DNA of 64,000 nt from Tritrichomonas musculus (GCA_039105265.1 JAPFFF010000067.1:372001-436000), one strand, 5' to 3'. Positions 10,901-20,027 are shown, counted from the stretch's first letter. A program made the numbers and translations. Notes: a model not told the origin generated them from the letters alone.

Positions 10901-12345
10901 TGCTTTAATTTTTTTCATTGATTGACGAAAAACTTTGGTGATTTGAGACAGATAGATGCACAACCTTGTGATTAATATCATATAAATAATGGCAAATATT
11001 ATTATATAATTTAATTTAAATAAACTCTTTTTTATGTTGAAAAAAATTAAATTTTGTATTTTTAAATTTTTTTTTTCTAAAAAAAAGCGTTACCACTTTA
11101 AATACCGTTACCATATTAAAAACACTACTGTATATAAAATCTTTTCCATTGATTCATAATCTCTAACAATCAAGGCATTTGCTGATTCATCAAAAGAGCA
11201 ATTTTTAATCCAACCAAAGTTTTCTCCATAGAAAAGGAAAATCTTATTTGATTTAATAAACTACATTGGTTGCCTTTATCAACATCAACAGCAAAAATAT
11301 CTGTTTTTCCAGGCTCCGTTCCAATTGATCCAATGAACCAAGGATCATTGAAAACTCCAATTGCTAAAACTCAACGATTAGGATCATCTTTACTAGTTAT
11401 ATTGAATAAATTATCTTTATTATAAAAGTCATCAATTGCTCCAACAGTAAAAACATTCTTTGATCCAGATGGATCACGAATTGTGAAATTTCCTTTAATA
11501 TCATATTCATTTCCTGCACAAAAGATAAAAGTGATATTTGGACTTTTTTCTGCTAATAAACCGTATTCATAATTCTTGGGATCCTAAAAGTCGGTAATTC
11601 CCCAAATGTTTTATGTAATTCTAGAATTATATGAATTCATTAATTATTGCAATTGCATAGGTTGTACCTCGTTAAAATGACCCCAAAAAGAATTTTTGAA
11701 TCAGGAGCATTACCATTGAAATAATACGTTCCTTTTTCATCATTTTTACAAATATTTTTTCCTGAAGATGATCCTGCAACATGGGTTCCGTGCTCATTTT
11801 CTTTAATTTGATCTTTTAATTCATCTAAACTTCCATTGAATCCATAATAAACAATTTTTCTGTGATTTGGCAAATATGTATTAATTTTCACCTGAACGTT
11901 GTCATCACGAAACATTGCATGATAAAAATCAATTGGTGTATCAAGAATAGTGATAGTTTGATTTTCGCCTGTAAAGCCTTTGTCATTGATATATCGATCC
12001 AAATAATAAAAATCGGAATTATCATTCTTTTTAAAATTAAAACTGTTTTTTTTGTGTAAATCCTGCATTCAATGCATTGGCTGGAACAGGTTTGGTATAA
12101 GTTGAAATTGATTTAATTTGTGGGATATTAGATAAAAATCGGATTACTTCTTTTTTCTTATTTGTGAAATCTTTATCGTTTAAATCTTTCTTGAGAACTT
12201 TGATTATATAAGCATTATCATTTTTATTATTAATTTCATAAATATTGCTTGAATCTGGGAGTTTATAATTAGGGGATGTAAATACAATTAATTTATTACA
12301 TTTCTCTAATGCTTTATCATCATTAAATTTTTATTATGATTCAAT
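7959..12345 (-). pseudogene. Subtilisin-like (S8) membrane protease pseudogene, split by a transposon
   Basis: The host gene reads right to left. About 12345-12060 gives a propeptide-like segment; 12068-11640 holds the catalytic Asp (TILDTPIDFYH) and His (NEHGTHVAG); about 11590-11140 holds the oxyanion region (FIFCAGNEY); 9400-8365 holds the catalytic Ser (GTSMATPNVAG), a C-terminal beta domain and an EGF-like Cys cluster (CPCDKCN, GSCLCNE). Downstream to the stop at 7959 come a hydrophobic membrane segment and a Cys-rich basic tail (CCCNKRTRCCCKK), so the ancestor was a type I membrane protease. The coding order is intact, but several frameshifts (near 12045 in an A-run, near 11650, 11200 and 8385) and stops (near 11375, 8242 and 8155) are present, and the 1.7-kb element at 9410 interrupts it. 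Taking out the element with one TA leaves an unbroken frame at that point, so insertion came into coding sequence. It is very unlikely to make active protease. Confidence 0.85.
9410..11130. mobile_element. Non-autonomous Tc1/mariner-type DNA transposon with long terminal inverted repeats
   Basis: Ends CAGTAGTATTTTTAATATGG (left) and its near-complement (right) are the outer parts of inverted repeats of about 220 bp, 9410 to about 9635 and about 10905 to 11130, with only a few differences. TA flanks both ends (9408-9409 and 11131-11132). TA duplication plus a CAGT end is the Tc1/mariner (or pogo) signature. The 1.27-kb interior is AT-rich and holds no transposase frame on either strand, so it must be mobilised in trans or is a relic. 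The close match of the two repeats suggests a fairly young insertion. Confidence 0.85.
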
Positions 12346-12422
12346 TTTTTTAATTAAAGATATATTTGATATTCTTTCAAATTAACTTTGAGTCAAAAAA
12401 AGAACAAATGTATCTTTGATCG

Positions 12423-12480
12423 ATTCATCTTGAGTATGTATTTTAATATATTTAAATGTCAATACATGCTCAAGATGAAT
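12423..12480. repeat. Strong inverted repeat between two dead genes
   Basis: ATTCATCTTGAGTATGTATT at 12423-12442 is matched by its complement at 12461-12480 with one mismatch and an 18-base AT loop. It lies exactly where the protease pseudogene start meets the AAA fragment. It may be a minimal foldback element or a breakpoint hairpin. Confidence 0.5.
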
Positions 12481-13081
12481 TGACAAAATAAATAAGCATA
12501 TTGAAACTAATGAATATAATGATAATGGTGAAAACGAAGAGGAGGATGAAGATGTTTCATTTGAAAAAGCATTTAATGTTAATTATGGATCTAAAGCAAA
12601 TAATAAAGACAAAAATAATGAAATAAATACAAATGATAAGTCGGACCGAGATCCAACTCCATTTATTTATTCATGTAGTCTGGTTCCATTAATTTTTTCA
12701 AGAATAAAGAATGAAAGAGGTATAAATTATATTTCTAAATTATGTAGGGCAGTCATACAATTATCATATTTTTTCAAACATTCAAATATGAATGAAATGG
12801 AAATTGTTGATTTTTGTTTTTATCTTTTCAAAATGCAAAATATAAATTATCAAATATCAGATCCTTTGAAAAACTGTTTATTAAGCATGCAAAATAATAT
12901 TCAAGATAATATAGATGATCCATATTTTTATAAAGATTCTCCCGAACTTTGCTTATTCTTAGCCAAATTAATGGCATACTCTTTGATTGAACAACCAATA
13001 TGTATTTTGGGACCGCCAGGAAATGGAAATTGGAAATGTTTCAAAAAATTTAACGTTTATTTTATATTTAATTTTGAATGA
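12475..13081 (+). pseudogene. N-terminally cut AAA+ ATPase fragment
   Basis: A frame open from about 12475, without an ATG at a sensible place until 12788, encodes an acidic stretch (NGENEEEDEDVSFEKAF), a helical region and then ICILGPPGNGNW at about 13000-13030. This is the Walker A region of a large AAA+ protein (GPPGNGKT expected), of the kind found in RNF213-like or dynein-like ATPases. The Lys-Thr/Ser of Walker A is missing (Asn-Trp) and the frame stops 16 codons later. Both ends of the gene are absent, so it is a fragment. It is followed after 36 bp by the BTB gene. Confidence 0.5.
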
Positions 13082-13117
13082 ATTTTAATCGTTTTTTTTA
13101 TTTTTTTTATTTTTTTA

Positions 13118-14782
13118 ATGAGTATTCAAACTTGCTTCCAACTCATTGATCCAGAACAACAGTCGTCAAAAAACCCCATAATTGCAAATATTTGCGTTGA
13201 TAATGAAACAATAAGCATTGATTTGAATTTATTTTTATCATGTTCAGATTTTTTCACTAAAAGTCAAAAAACTGGTTCTGACACTATCGAAAATCCAGCT
13301 GAATCTTTTCCCCAATTATATTACGAAGCGGTTAGAAAATTAAAAGTTAAAGGAGATAATTCTCAAATATTTTTAGATATAATTGCTGGTTACGAGACCA
13401 CGTTTAATTCCAATAGCTTTTTTGATATTTTTAAGCTAGCAAAATATTTTTGTGTTCCCGATCTTTTATCCCATTTGCAAAAAACCTGCGATATGATTAC
13501 AGATCCCACCGAAATATTTTCTGTATTACAAAAAGGGCAAATATCTAAAGAAGAAGAAGAATACTTCATCAAATTTCTATATTGCGGTCATATGAGATCG
13601 AAATTGAGTGAAAAAATAAATGATTGCTTTGAGAATGATTTTTTCACATCACATTTCCCAATCAATGCCACTTTTCGTATATTAAAAAGTTGCAAAAGTA
13701 TTGATTCAATTCCAGCGAAGAAATTGTATGAGCTGATCATTCAATCATTTGAGGAGAATTTTCGGTTATTACCGTTTCTTGACTTCTATCGTCTTGACGA
13801 TAGCCAGAAGGAGACTCTGTGCAGCACTTTTGCTGATTTTGCCAAGAAAGTTGATGACAATAATCAAAGCGATGCAGCAAGCCCATCGAGCTACCTACTC
13901 GTGAACAAGCTCAAGCTGAGCGAAATGAAAATCAACGACTTGAAGTGGAAAGTTGAATCACTGCAGATCGAAAATGACCAACTGAGAAGAAAAGTCAGCA
14001 AAAACCAAGAAAAGCCCCCAAACAAAAGAAATTTGCATGACGCATCGAGCACTGACGACGGAAAAACCAATAAAAGAAAAAGAAGCACGTCGAGCACTGA
14101 CGGCGGAAAGTTCAATCAAAACTCAGCAAAAACTTCACAAAGCTCAAACAAAAGAAATTTGCATGACGCATCAAGCACGGATGACGGGAAGATAAACCAT
14201 AGAAAAAGAAGCATGTCGAGCACCGATGGCGGAAAGACAAACCAAAACTCAAATAGAACTTCACAAAGCTCAACCAGAAGGAATTTGAATGACGCATCGA
14301 GCACTGACGATGGAAAGATAAACCATCGAAAAAGAAGCACGTCGAGCACCGATGGCGGGAAGACAAACGAAATAGAAAAATTGAAGGAAGAGAACGATCA
14401 ATTGAAAAAGAAAAATTTGGATGTCTGCAATGACTTGCAGCAGCTGACATCAAGCGTCGACAAGCTGAAGCAGCAGGCGGAGTCACTTCGCAGCGAGAAC
14501 GACCAGCTGAAGAGGAGGATAGACAGGAAGGAGAACAGGAGCGCATCTGAAAGCAAGAAGATCGAGAAATTGAGGGAAGAGAACGACCAATTAAAGGAGA
14601 AAAATTCGAAGATATGCAACAACTTGCAGCAGCTGACATCGTGCATCGACAGGCTGGAGCAGCAGATTGAATCTTTGCAGGCAGAAAATAAACGTTTGAA
14701 AAATTTAAAAGGCGAGATTCAAAAGTTTATTGAAAGGCCAAATTCAAAGCAACTCAAAAGTGGAAAAAAATCATCTTCGTGA
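13118..14782 (+). CDS. BTB-like domain protein with Ser/Thr-rich repeats and coiled coils (554 aa)
   Basis: Starts at ATG 13118, just after a T-rich tract. Residues about 20-125 resemble a divergent BTB/POZ fold (IANICVDNETISIDLNLFL, then FFDIFKLAKYFCVPDLLSHL), followed by a BACK-like helical part to about 245. Residues about 300-420 hold three 42-residue repeats containing DASSTDDGK and the basic KRKRS/HRKRS, which look like nuclear-localisation or phosphorylation-rich linkers. Residues about 265-300 and 420-540 are leucine-heptad coiled coils; two halves of the C-terminal coil (EKLKEENDQLKKKN and EKLREENDQLKEKN) are duplicates. BTB-BACK proteins often recruit substrates to cullin ligases or oligomerise; no such role is proven here. 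The C-terminal half is richer in G/C than its flanks. The frame is intact. Confidence 0.75.
   Translation: MSIQTCFQLIDPEQQSSKNPIIANICVDNETISIDLNLFLSCSDFFTKSQKTGSDTIENPAESFPQLYYEAVRKLKVKGDNSQIFLDIIAGYETTFNSNSFFDIFKLAKYFCVPDLLSHLQKTCDMITDPTEIFSVLQKGQISKEEEEYFIKFLYCGHMRSKLSEKINDCFENDFFTSHFPINATFRILKSCKSIDSIPAKKLYELIIQSFEENFRLLPFLDFYRLDDSQKETLCSTFADFAKKVDDNNQSDAASPSSYLLVNKLKLSEMKINDLKWKVESLQIENDQLRRKVSKNQEKPPNKRNLHDASSTDDGKTNKRKRSTSSTDGGKFNQNSAKTSQSSNKRNLHDASSTDDGKINHRKRSMSSTDGGKTNQNSNRTSQSSTRRNLNDASSTDDGKINHRKRSTSSTDGGKTNEIEKLKEENDQLKKKNLDVCNDLQQLTSSVDKLKQQAESLRSENDQLKRRIDRKENRSASESKKIEKLREENDQLKEKNSKICNNLQQLTSCIDRLEQQIESLQAENKRLKNLKGEIQKFIERPNSKQLKSGKKSSS
14024..14380 (+). repeat. Three in-frame 126-bp repeats inside the BTB gene
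   Basis: Three direct repeats of about 126 bp encode the units that begin KRNLHDASSTDDGK (third copy RRNLNDASSTDDGK). Differences are mostly single substitutions and the frame is kept. The third unit runs into the coiled coil. Confidence 0.85.
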
Positions 14783-15100
14783 TTCACATTTTGCTCATAA
14801 GAATCAAAACAGATGCAAAATTTCCGATGAAAACAAAGATTGAAACCAAAAAAAGAATAGACAAGTTATTTAAGTTAATCAAAATTACTTTTAATGGCTA
14901 AACTAATTATCATGCAATTTTTTTTGTTTTTTTTATTGAATTTATATCATCTGTAGCTTCAATTAAAAGAGGGATTTCCTCATCACCATAATAAACATTA
15001 ATATAATCTCATAATAAAATAAATAATTATGTAATTCCATCATAAAACCATTTTTATCATTTTGATTGTGTCATATTATTAGTTATTTTGAATAACAACA
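14783..15100. other. Spacer between BTB gene and tRNA-Thr
   Basis: AT-rich, with T-runs near 14925 that could terminate or punctuate transcription. No gene or repeat is seen. Confidence 0.4.
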
Positions 15101-15173
15101 GCTTCTGTAGCTTAGTGGCTATAGCGTTCGCCTAGTAAGCGGAAGGTCGCGCGTTCGATCCGCGCCAGAAGCA
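15101..15173 (+). tRNA. tRNA-Thr (anticodon AGT)
   Basis: The 73-base sequence folds as a cloverleaf: acceptor GCTTCTG with CAGAAGC, D arm GCTTAGTGGCTATAGC, anticodon stem TTCGC/GCGGA around loop CTAGTAA, T arm GCGCG TTCGATC CGCGC, discriminator A. The anticodon AGT (A34 normally edited to inosine) reads ACU/ACC/ACA. A run of seven T right after the gene is a standard RNA polymerase III terminator. No intron and no encoded CCA. The mutarotase ATG lies 13 bp downstream. Confidence 0.97.
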
Positions 15174-15186
15174 TTTTTTTATTTCT

Positions 15187-16284
15187 ATGAAACAATTGAT
15201 TTTTTTTTTGATGCCACTCACTGCCTCAGGTCTCAATCCAGAAGACTTTAAATGTACTCATCAAAATAAACAAGTAACACTCTATATTTTAACAAATTCA
15301 AAAGGAACTGAAGTTTGTATAACTAATTTTGGTTCAATTATTGTTTCATTTGTGGTTAATGACAAAAACAATAAGCTAACAAACATTGTTCTTGGGCAGC
15401 CAAATATACAATATTACATAGAAAATCCAACGAGATTTCTTGGAGCGACAGTTGGCCGTTATTGCGATCGTATAGGAAATGGTGAATTCTTTCTTGATGG
15501 TATAAAATATGAATTACCTAAAAATGATGGATTCAGTAACTTACACAGTGGTGATTTAACCGGATTTCATAACCGTGTTTTTGACGTTATCGAGTATAAC
15601 AAATCAAATTATCTTCACCTATCTCATACATCACCAGATGGCGAAAATGGATTTCCTGGCAACTTAACAGTCAACATTTACTGGACATTGACTGAAGAAA
15701 ACGAATTAATTCTCCATACATATGCAACATCAGATAAACCGACCGTTTGTTCGATCACAAACCATTCATTCTTTAACCTCAACGGAGGTAATTGCACAGC
15801 CATGGATTCAACTCTACAACTCAATTGCAACTTCTTCCTTCCAATTAATGATAAATTTGTCCCAACTGGAGAGGTCCGACCAGTTAAGAACACAAATTTT
15901 GACTTCACCTCACCAACCGTTATAAATGAAAGGATAGATGATCCAGATGATGAACAGCTTAGATTTGCAAGCGGTTATGACCATGCATTTATTGTTAATA
16001 ACCGTTTTTATGGAAGTCTTTGTAAAGCGGCGGTTGCACATTCAGAGAAAACCGGAATTTATCTCGAATTATCGACCACTTTACCATGCATTCAATTTTA
16101 CACAGGAAACTTTTGTGACGGAGGCGATGGCACCCAGCCTGGCTCAAAAAACGATAGGAGATTTGCATTCTGCCTCGAGGCACAGAACTTGCCCGACTCT
16201 CCGAACAAGGGACACTTCCCATCCAGCGTGCTGAGGCCAGGCCAATGCTATGACCATAAAATTATATTCAAGGCACATATATAA
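15187..16284 (+). CDS. Aldose 1-epimerase (galactose mutarotase), probably secreted (365 aa)
   Basis: Catalyses alpha/beta interconversion of glucose and galactose. Family landmarks are all present: GATVGRYCDRIGNGEF (87-102), NLHSG with His120, TNHSFFNLNG with catalytic His193, GYDHAF with Asp265 and CLEAQ with the catalytic base Glu331. The usual family start corresponds to about residue 17; residues 1-16 (MKQLIFFLMPLTASG) form a short hydrophobic leader, so the enzyme may be secreted or lysosomal. Length suits the family (about 340-380). Codon use is richer in G/C and more regular than in the neighbouring repeat families, as expected of an expressed metabolic gene; a bacterial origin by transfer is plausible but needs a tree. 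Its ATG is only 13 bp after tRNA-Thr, so its promoter must overlap the tRNA gene or lie elsewhere. Confidence 0.95.
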   Translation: MKQLIFFLMPLTASGLNPEDFKCTHQNKQVTLYILTNSKGTEVCITNFGSIIVSFVVNDKNNKLTNIVLGQPNIQYYIENPTRFLGATVGRYCDRIGNGEFFLDGIKYELPKNDGFSNLHSGDLTGFHNRVFDVIEYNKSNYLHLSHTSPDGENGFPGNLTVNIYWTLTEENELILHTYATSDKPTVCSITNHSFFNLNGGNCTAMDSTLQLNCNFFLPINDKFVPTGEVRPVKNTNFDFTSPTVINERIDDPDDEQLRFASGYDHAFIVNNRFYGSLCKAAVAHSEKTGIYLELSTTLPCIQFYTGNFCDGGDGTQPGSKNDRRFAFCLEAQNLPDSPNKGHFPSSVLRPGQCYDHKIIFKAHI

Positions 16285-16335
16285 ACATGCGCAATAACGC
16301 TTTTCCTTTCTTTTTTTAAACTGATTTTAGTTCAT

Positions 16336-16520
16336 TGAGAAAGATAACCTTTTTTTAAGATTTTTGAATATTTTAAAAATATCTTCTAAAATAATTAGAA
16401 GATTTTTTTTGAATGTTTTAAAAGGTTATCTTTCTAAAGATAACCTTTTTTTGAAGATTTTGCGGTTTTCTAAAATAATTAGAAGAAATTTTTTTTGAAT
16501 GTTTTAAAAATAGTTTCTTA
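16336..16520. repeat. Tandem duplication with a palindromic junction
   Basis: About 90 bp starting AAGATAACCTTTTTTTAAGAT (16338 on) is repeated from about 16436. At the junction AAAAGGTTATCTTT and its complement face each other across two bases (16419-16450), giving a strong hairpin some 140 bp after the mutarotase stop. It may act as a transcript end or be a decayed transposon pair. The rest of 16285-16579 is AT-rich without features. Confidence 0.5.
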
Positions 16521-16579
16521 CATTTCGTCTTTTAGTAAACCATGATATATGTGTCTTAACAGTGGTTTAAATTATAATA

Positions 16580-16877
16580 CAGGTCCCGACATCCAAAATG
16601 AGATTTGATGTCAAGCAAAATGAGATTCTTTCAATTATTTCAATTCATTCAATTTTTTTTTATTTTCTAATTTTTACAATCAAAAAGTTTAGTTTTAAAT
16701 TTTCGATATATTGGAATAAATATTCACAAGCATATGAATTTCTTTAATATCGCTGATCACATTTTGCATATTCATAAATATGAAAAAAAGTTAATTGAAA
16801 AATTTAAATGCATTGAAAAAATTGAGACAGATCTCATTTTGCTTGTCATCAAATCTCATTTTGGATGTTGGGACCTG
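16580..16877. mobile_element. 298-bp MITE with TA target duplication
   Basis: Terminal inverted repeats of about 48 bp begin CAGGTCCCGACATCCAAAAT; the two copies differ at only a few positions. TA dinucleotides flank both ends (16578-16579 and 16878-16879), as for Tc1/mariner-derived MITEs. The interior is AT-rich and non-coding. The right repeat contains an ATG at 16865 that is in frame with the following gene. Confidence 0.88.
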
Positions 16878-16963
16878 TACATGATAATTTTAACCTCTCA
16901 TTGAAATGTGATATAAAAAATGGAAAAAATAATATTTCCAAAATTTATGCCCAATTTTTAAAA

Positions 16964-18070
16964 ATGAATTTTCGAGATTTGATAACCCAGAAAAAAGAAA
17001 TATATGAAAAAACTCTTACATTTATTGATAATGAAGAATACAATGAGGAACAATATAATGATTTAATAAATCATTTCAACAAATCAAATCTTCCTCAAAA
17101 AAAATATGAATTCAGAGAATATCTATATTTTTTATCTAATATAGAGAAATGCCACAAAAGAGATACTGAATTTTATACAAAAATAAAACAAATTCTTCAA
17201 TATTTTTTGGGTGATATGAAACAACAATTTTCAAATTTAGAAATTTTCACTATTTTCCAAAAGAGTAAATTATTAATTCTTTTTCTTCTTGAAAATAAAG
17301 TCATATTTTTTGACAAATTTACAATAAAATTAATATGTGATAATTATCCAGGTGAACGTTATTTATACTTTGCTCCAGAATTAGAATCGAATATGGATAA
17401 TAAAGCAAAACAACTTTTACAAAAAGATTTGCAAAAACAGGAAGATAATTTTATGACCAAATTATATCAGAAAAGACTCCTTGGAGAAAATGATTCTCAC
17501 ATTTGCCAATTGATCCGTGATGACTCAGTTGAAGAATTTATTTCATATGTAAATCGAACAAACATTAGTTTATCAAGTAAAATAATTCCATCAATTTTTG
17601 AAACACATCAATTTTTAATAGAAAACAATCCAACGTTAATTGAATATGCTGTGTTTTTTGGATCGATTCAAATCTTTCATTACTTAAGACTAAACAACGT
17701 CAAGCTGACATCTTCGTTGTGGAAATATGCAATACATTCTCGAAATGCTGAAATGATTCATATTTTGGAAGAATATAATTCAACTTCACCAAAAGATTAC
17801 AATTTATATCTTGAAGAATCTATTCAATGCCATCATAATGAAATAGCCAAGTATTTCCAGGACAATTATGATGCTAAAATATCATCCAAAGAATGCCTTT
17901 TTAAATCATATAATTATTCATTCTTTGAAATGAATGAAGCACTTGATAGTATCGACTTTTTCTATCTTCTTCAGTATAAGCATTTATCATTCTTTGAAAT
18001 TCTTTCAAAAACAACAGACATAAACATAAATCAAAAAGTTGTTTTAAACTTAATTATTTTTTTCAAATAA
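16964..18070 (+). CDS. DUF3447-family protein, N-terminal part of a broken DUF3447-LRR gene
   Basis: I choose ATG 16964 (MNFRDLITQKKEIYEKTL) because it matches the starts of the intact relatives; the ATG 99 bp upstream lies inside the MITE. The product has the family helical N-terminus and then the conserved block: IRDDSVEEFISYVNRTN, PTLIEYAVFFGSIQIFHYLR, WKYAIHSRNAEMIHILEE and ECIQCHHNEIA-like SIQCHHNEIAKYF. DUF3447 is an ankyrin-like domain expanded in trichomonads, function unknown. The frame stops at 18070 and coding sequence resumes in another frame after about 95 bp, so this is the front half of a gene whose relatives (40028 and 59712) continue into LRRs. A disabling mutation, an assembly error or use as a shorter protein are all possible. 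Confidence 0.7.
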   Translation: MNFRDLITQKKEIYEKTLTFIDNEEYNEEQYNDLINHFNKSNLPQKKYEFREYLYFLSNIEKCHKRDTEFYTKIKQILQYFLGDMKQQFSNLEIFTIFQKSKLLILFLLENKVIFFDKFTIKLICDNYPGERYLYFAPELESNMDNKAKQLLQKDLQKQEDNFMTKLYQKRLLGENDSHICQLIRDDSVEEFISYVNRTNISLSSKIIPSIFETHQFLIENNPTLIEYAVFFGSIQIFHYLRLNNVKLTSSLWKYAIHSRNAEMIHILEEYNSTSPKDYNLYLEESIQCHHNEIAKYFQDNYDAKISSKECLFKSYNYSFFEMNEALDSIDFFYLLQYKHLSFFEILSKTTDININQKVVLNLIIFFK

Positions 18071-18165
18071 CATTACAAATCATATATTTTTAATAGAGAA
18101 ATTTTAACAGCATCATTTTTAAATGTCATTTATATTTTATTCTTTCTTATCACATTTCATTTTTA

Positions 18166-19102
18166 ATCATTTAATAAACTGCCGAATAAAGACTCAATTT
18201 CAATATTACATTATGCTATTGAGACAGACAATTTCGAATGTTTCAATTTTCTGCTGGCGTGTCCAAAGATTGAAATTGGAATTTCATGCTTTTCAATGTG
18301 TAACAAATTGAAGCAAATAACAATCCCTGAAACTGTTAAATTAATCGAAGATTTTGCTTTTGAATATTGCACATCATTAGAGCAAGTGATAATTCCTTCT
18401 TCTGTAACAATGATTGGGAGCCATGCTTATAACAATTGCAGATCCTTGAAACAAATAACAATTCCTTCTTCAGTTGAATATATCGGCGACTATGCTTTCA
18501 GCTATTGCAAAACAATGATGGATATATCATTTCAAATTCCATCATCATTAAAAACAATAAAGAAGTATGCTTTCGCTTGCTGCCCATCATTAAAACAAAT
18601 AGTAATTCCTCATTCTGTTATATCGATTGAAGAAGGCGCTTTTTGCAATTCACCATCTATAACAAAAGTGGATATTCCAGCATCTGTAATCTCAATTGGA
18701 AATGGCGCTTTTTGCGATTGTACATCTTTGAAAGAAATTACTATTCCTTCTTCTGTAACCTCAATAGGATATGGAGCTTTCTGTGATTGCCATTCACTAT
18801 CGCAAGTAGTTATTCCTTCCTCGGTAAAATCAATTGAACCACAAACTTTTAGAAGATGCTATTCTCTAACAAAAGTGACAATTCCTTCTTCGGTGAATTC
18901 AATTGGAAAAGTTGCCTTTTGTGAATGTAAATCGTTGCTACATATTCAAATCCCTTCTTCAATTAAATCAATTGGAGATGACGCTTTCTGTCATTGTGCA
19001 GCATCGATTTCTTTGTCAATTCCTACTTCTGGGACATCTATTGGAAACAAAATAACACAGGATGATGATATTCAAAATAATTGCATATGCAATATTTATT
19101 AA
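18166..19102 (+). CDS. Ankyrin end and BspA-like leucine-rich repeats, C-terminal part of a broken gene
   Basis: The frame is open from about 18166, upstream of the first ATG (18296). It starts with an ankyrin unit (SILHYAIETDNFECFNFLLA) and passes directly into about ten BspA-like (Treponema pallidum-type) repeats of pattern LxxIxIPSSVxxIGxxAF, each with a Cys before the next unit. It ends at TAA 19102. Such repeats form solenoid binding surfaces. No signal peptide or membrane anchor is visible, so a cytosolic product is more likely than a surface adhesin. It belongs with the DUF3447 part upstream; a frame disruption lies in about 18060-18165. Confidence 0.7.
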
Positions 19103-19543
19103 AAAAAGTGAATACAATTGATTAGTTTAGATATTGTTTTTTTCCCTAAAAAATCAAATAATTGAAAAACTCTATAAAAAGTGGAAAATAAGAAAAAAAA
19201 AATAATCATCATAATATCTTTGTGAACCATTAAGTATGTCTTTGCGCATCACTACGTAGGTTTTGTGATCCATTAAGATATACTTTAGGTGCCACTAAGA
19301 TATACTTTGTGTTCCACTCAGATTTTTTTTTTCCTTAAAATTTTATCATTTAAGGAAAACTTATTTTTCAAATAAAAAAACATTAATAATATTCAATATT
19401 TAATTCAATTGAATTAAATTGTGAATAACTTATTTTCGAATAAAAACATTAATAAACCATTCAAAAATATTGAATACATGAGTTGTTATATTCTATACAG
19501 GTTTTAGAGAATGCTTTATACAATTGGCATTTAATATTAATAT
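19103..19543. other. Intergenic spacer
   Basis: AT-rich with two short direct repeats (CCATTAAG/CCACTAAGATATACTTTG near 19230-19320). No gene seen. Confidence 0.35.
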
Positions 19544-19831
19544 CTAGGCTTTAACTGGTCATAGTGGACATGCCACTTTTTTCGACAGCTTAACTTTTTC
19601 TGTGATAATAAAATGGTATCTTGATTGATTAGGACATTTTAGATTTTTTGAAATAACGGATTCTTCTCAATTACATCAACTTTTTCTATGGTGGACATTC
19701 TAATGGACATTTCAAATTTCTCAATGAATGAAATGTGATCTAAAAAATTTGAGCTATGGCGATCAAACAAGGTCAAATAATTTATTTATTTAGTTTGCAA
19801 TATCAATTTCGATTTTGGTTGATTTCGCAAA

Positions 19832-19867
<36 letters not shown>

Positions 19868-20027
19868 CAATTATTTGACCTTGTTTGATCGACATAGCTC
19901 AGAAAAATTTTAAAATTTTTTTATTTTGAGAAAGTGGACATATGTCCACAAACTGGACACGTGGACTTTAAAATATTAATTGATCTGGACATTTTGATGT
20001 CAAAATGTCCACCTATTTAAAGCCTAG
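19544..20027. mobile_element. hAT-like MITE, 484 bp, with 8-bp target duplication
   Basis: Ends CTAGGCTTTAA and TTAAAGCCTAG are inverted repeats, and the 8-bp sequence ATTAATAT is present directly outside both ends (19536-19543 and 20028-20035). Inside, a second inverted repeat (GATCAAACAAGGTCAAATAA at about 19759 and its complement at about 19870) surrounds an A-run of over 30 bases. Eight-base duplications are typical of hAT elements. There is no coding capacity. A relative with the same CTAGGCTTT ends is at 32315. Confidence 0.8.

Noticed and set aside
14112-14646. Minus-strand Ser/Cys-rich frames opposite the BTB coiled coil
   Set aside because: They are antisense shadows of the repeat and heptad codons.
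16865-16963. Extended start of the DUF3447 protein at the first in-frame ATG
   Set aside because: That ATG lies within a MITE end, and the added residues have no counterpart in relatives; the start at 16964 fits the family.
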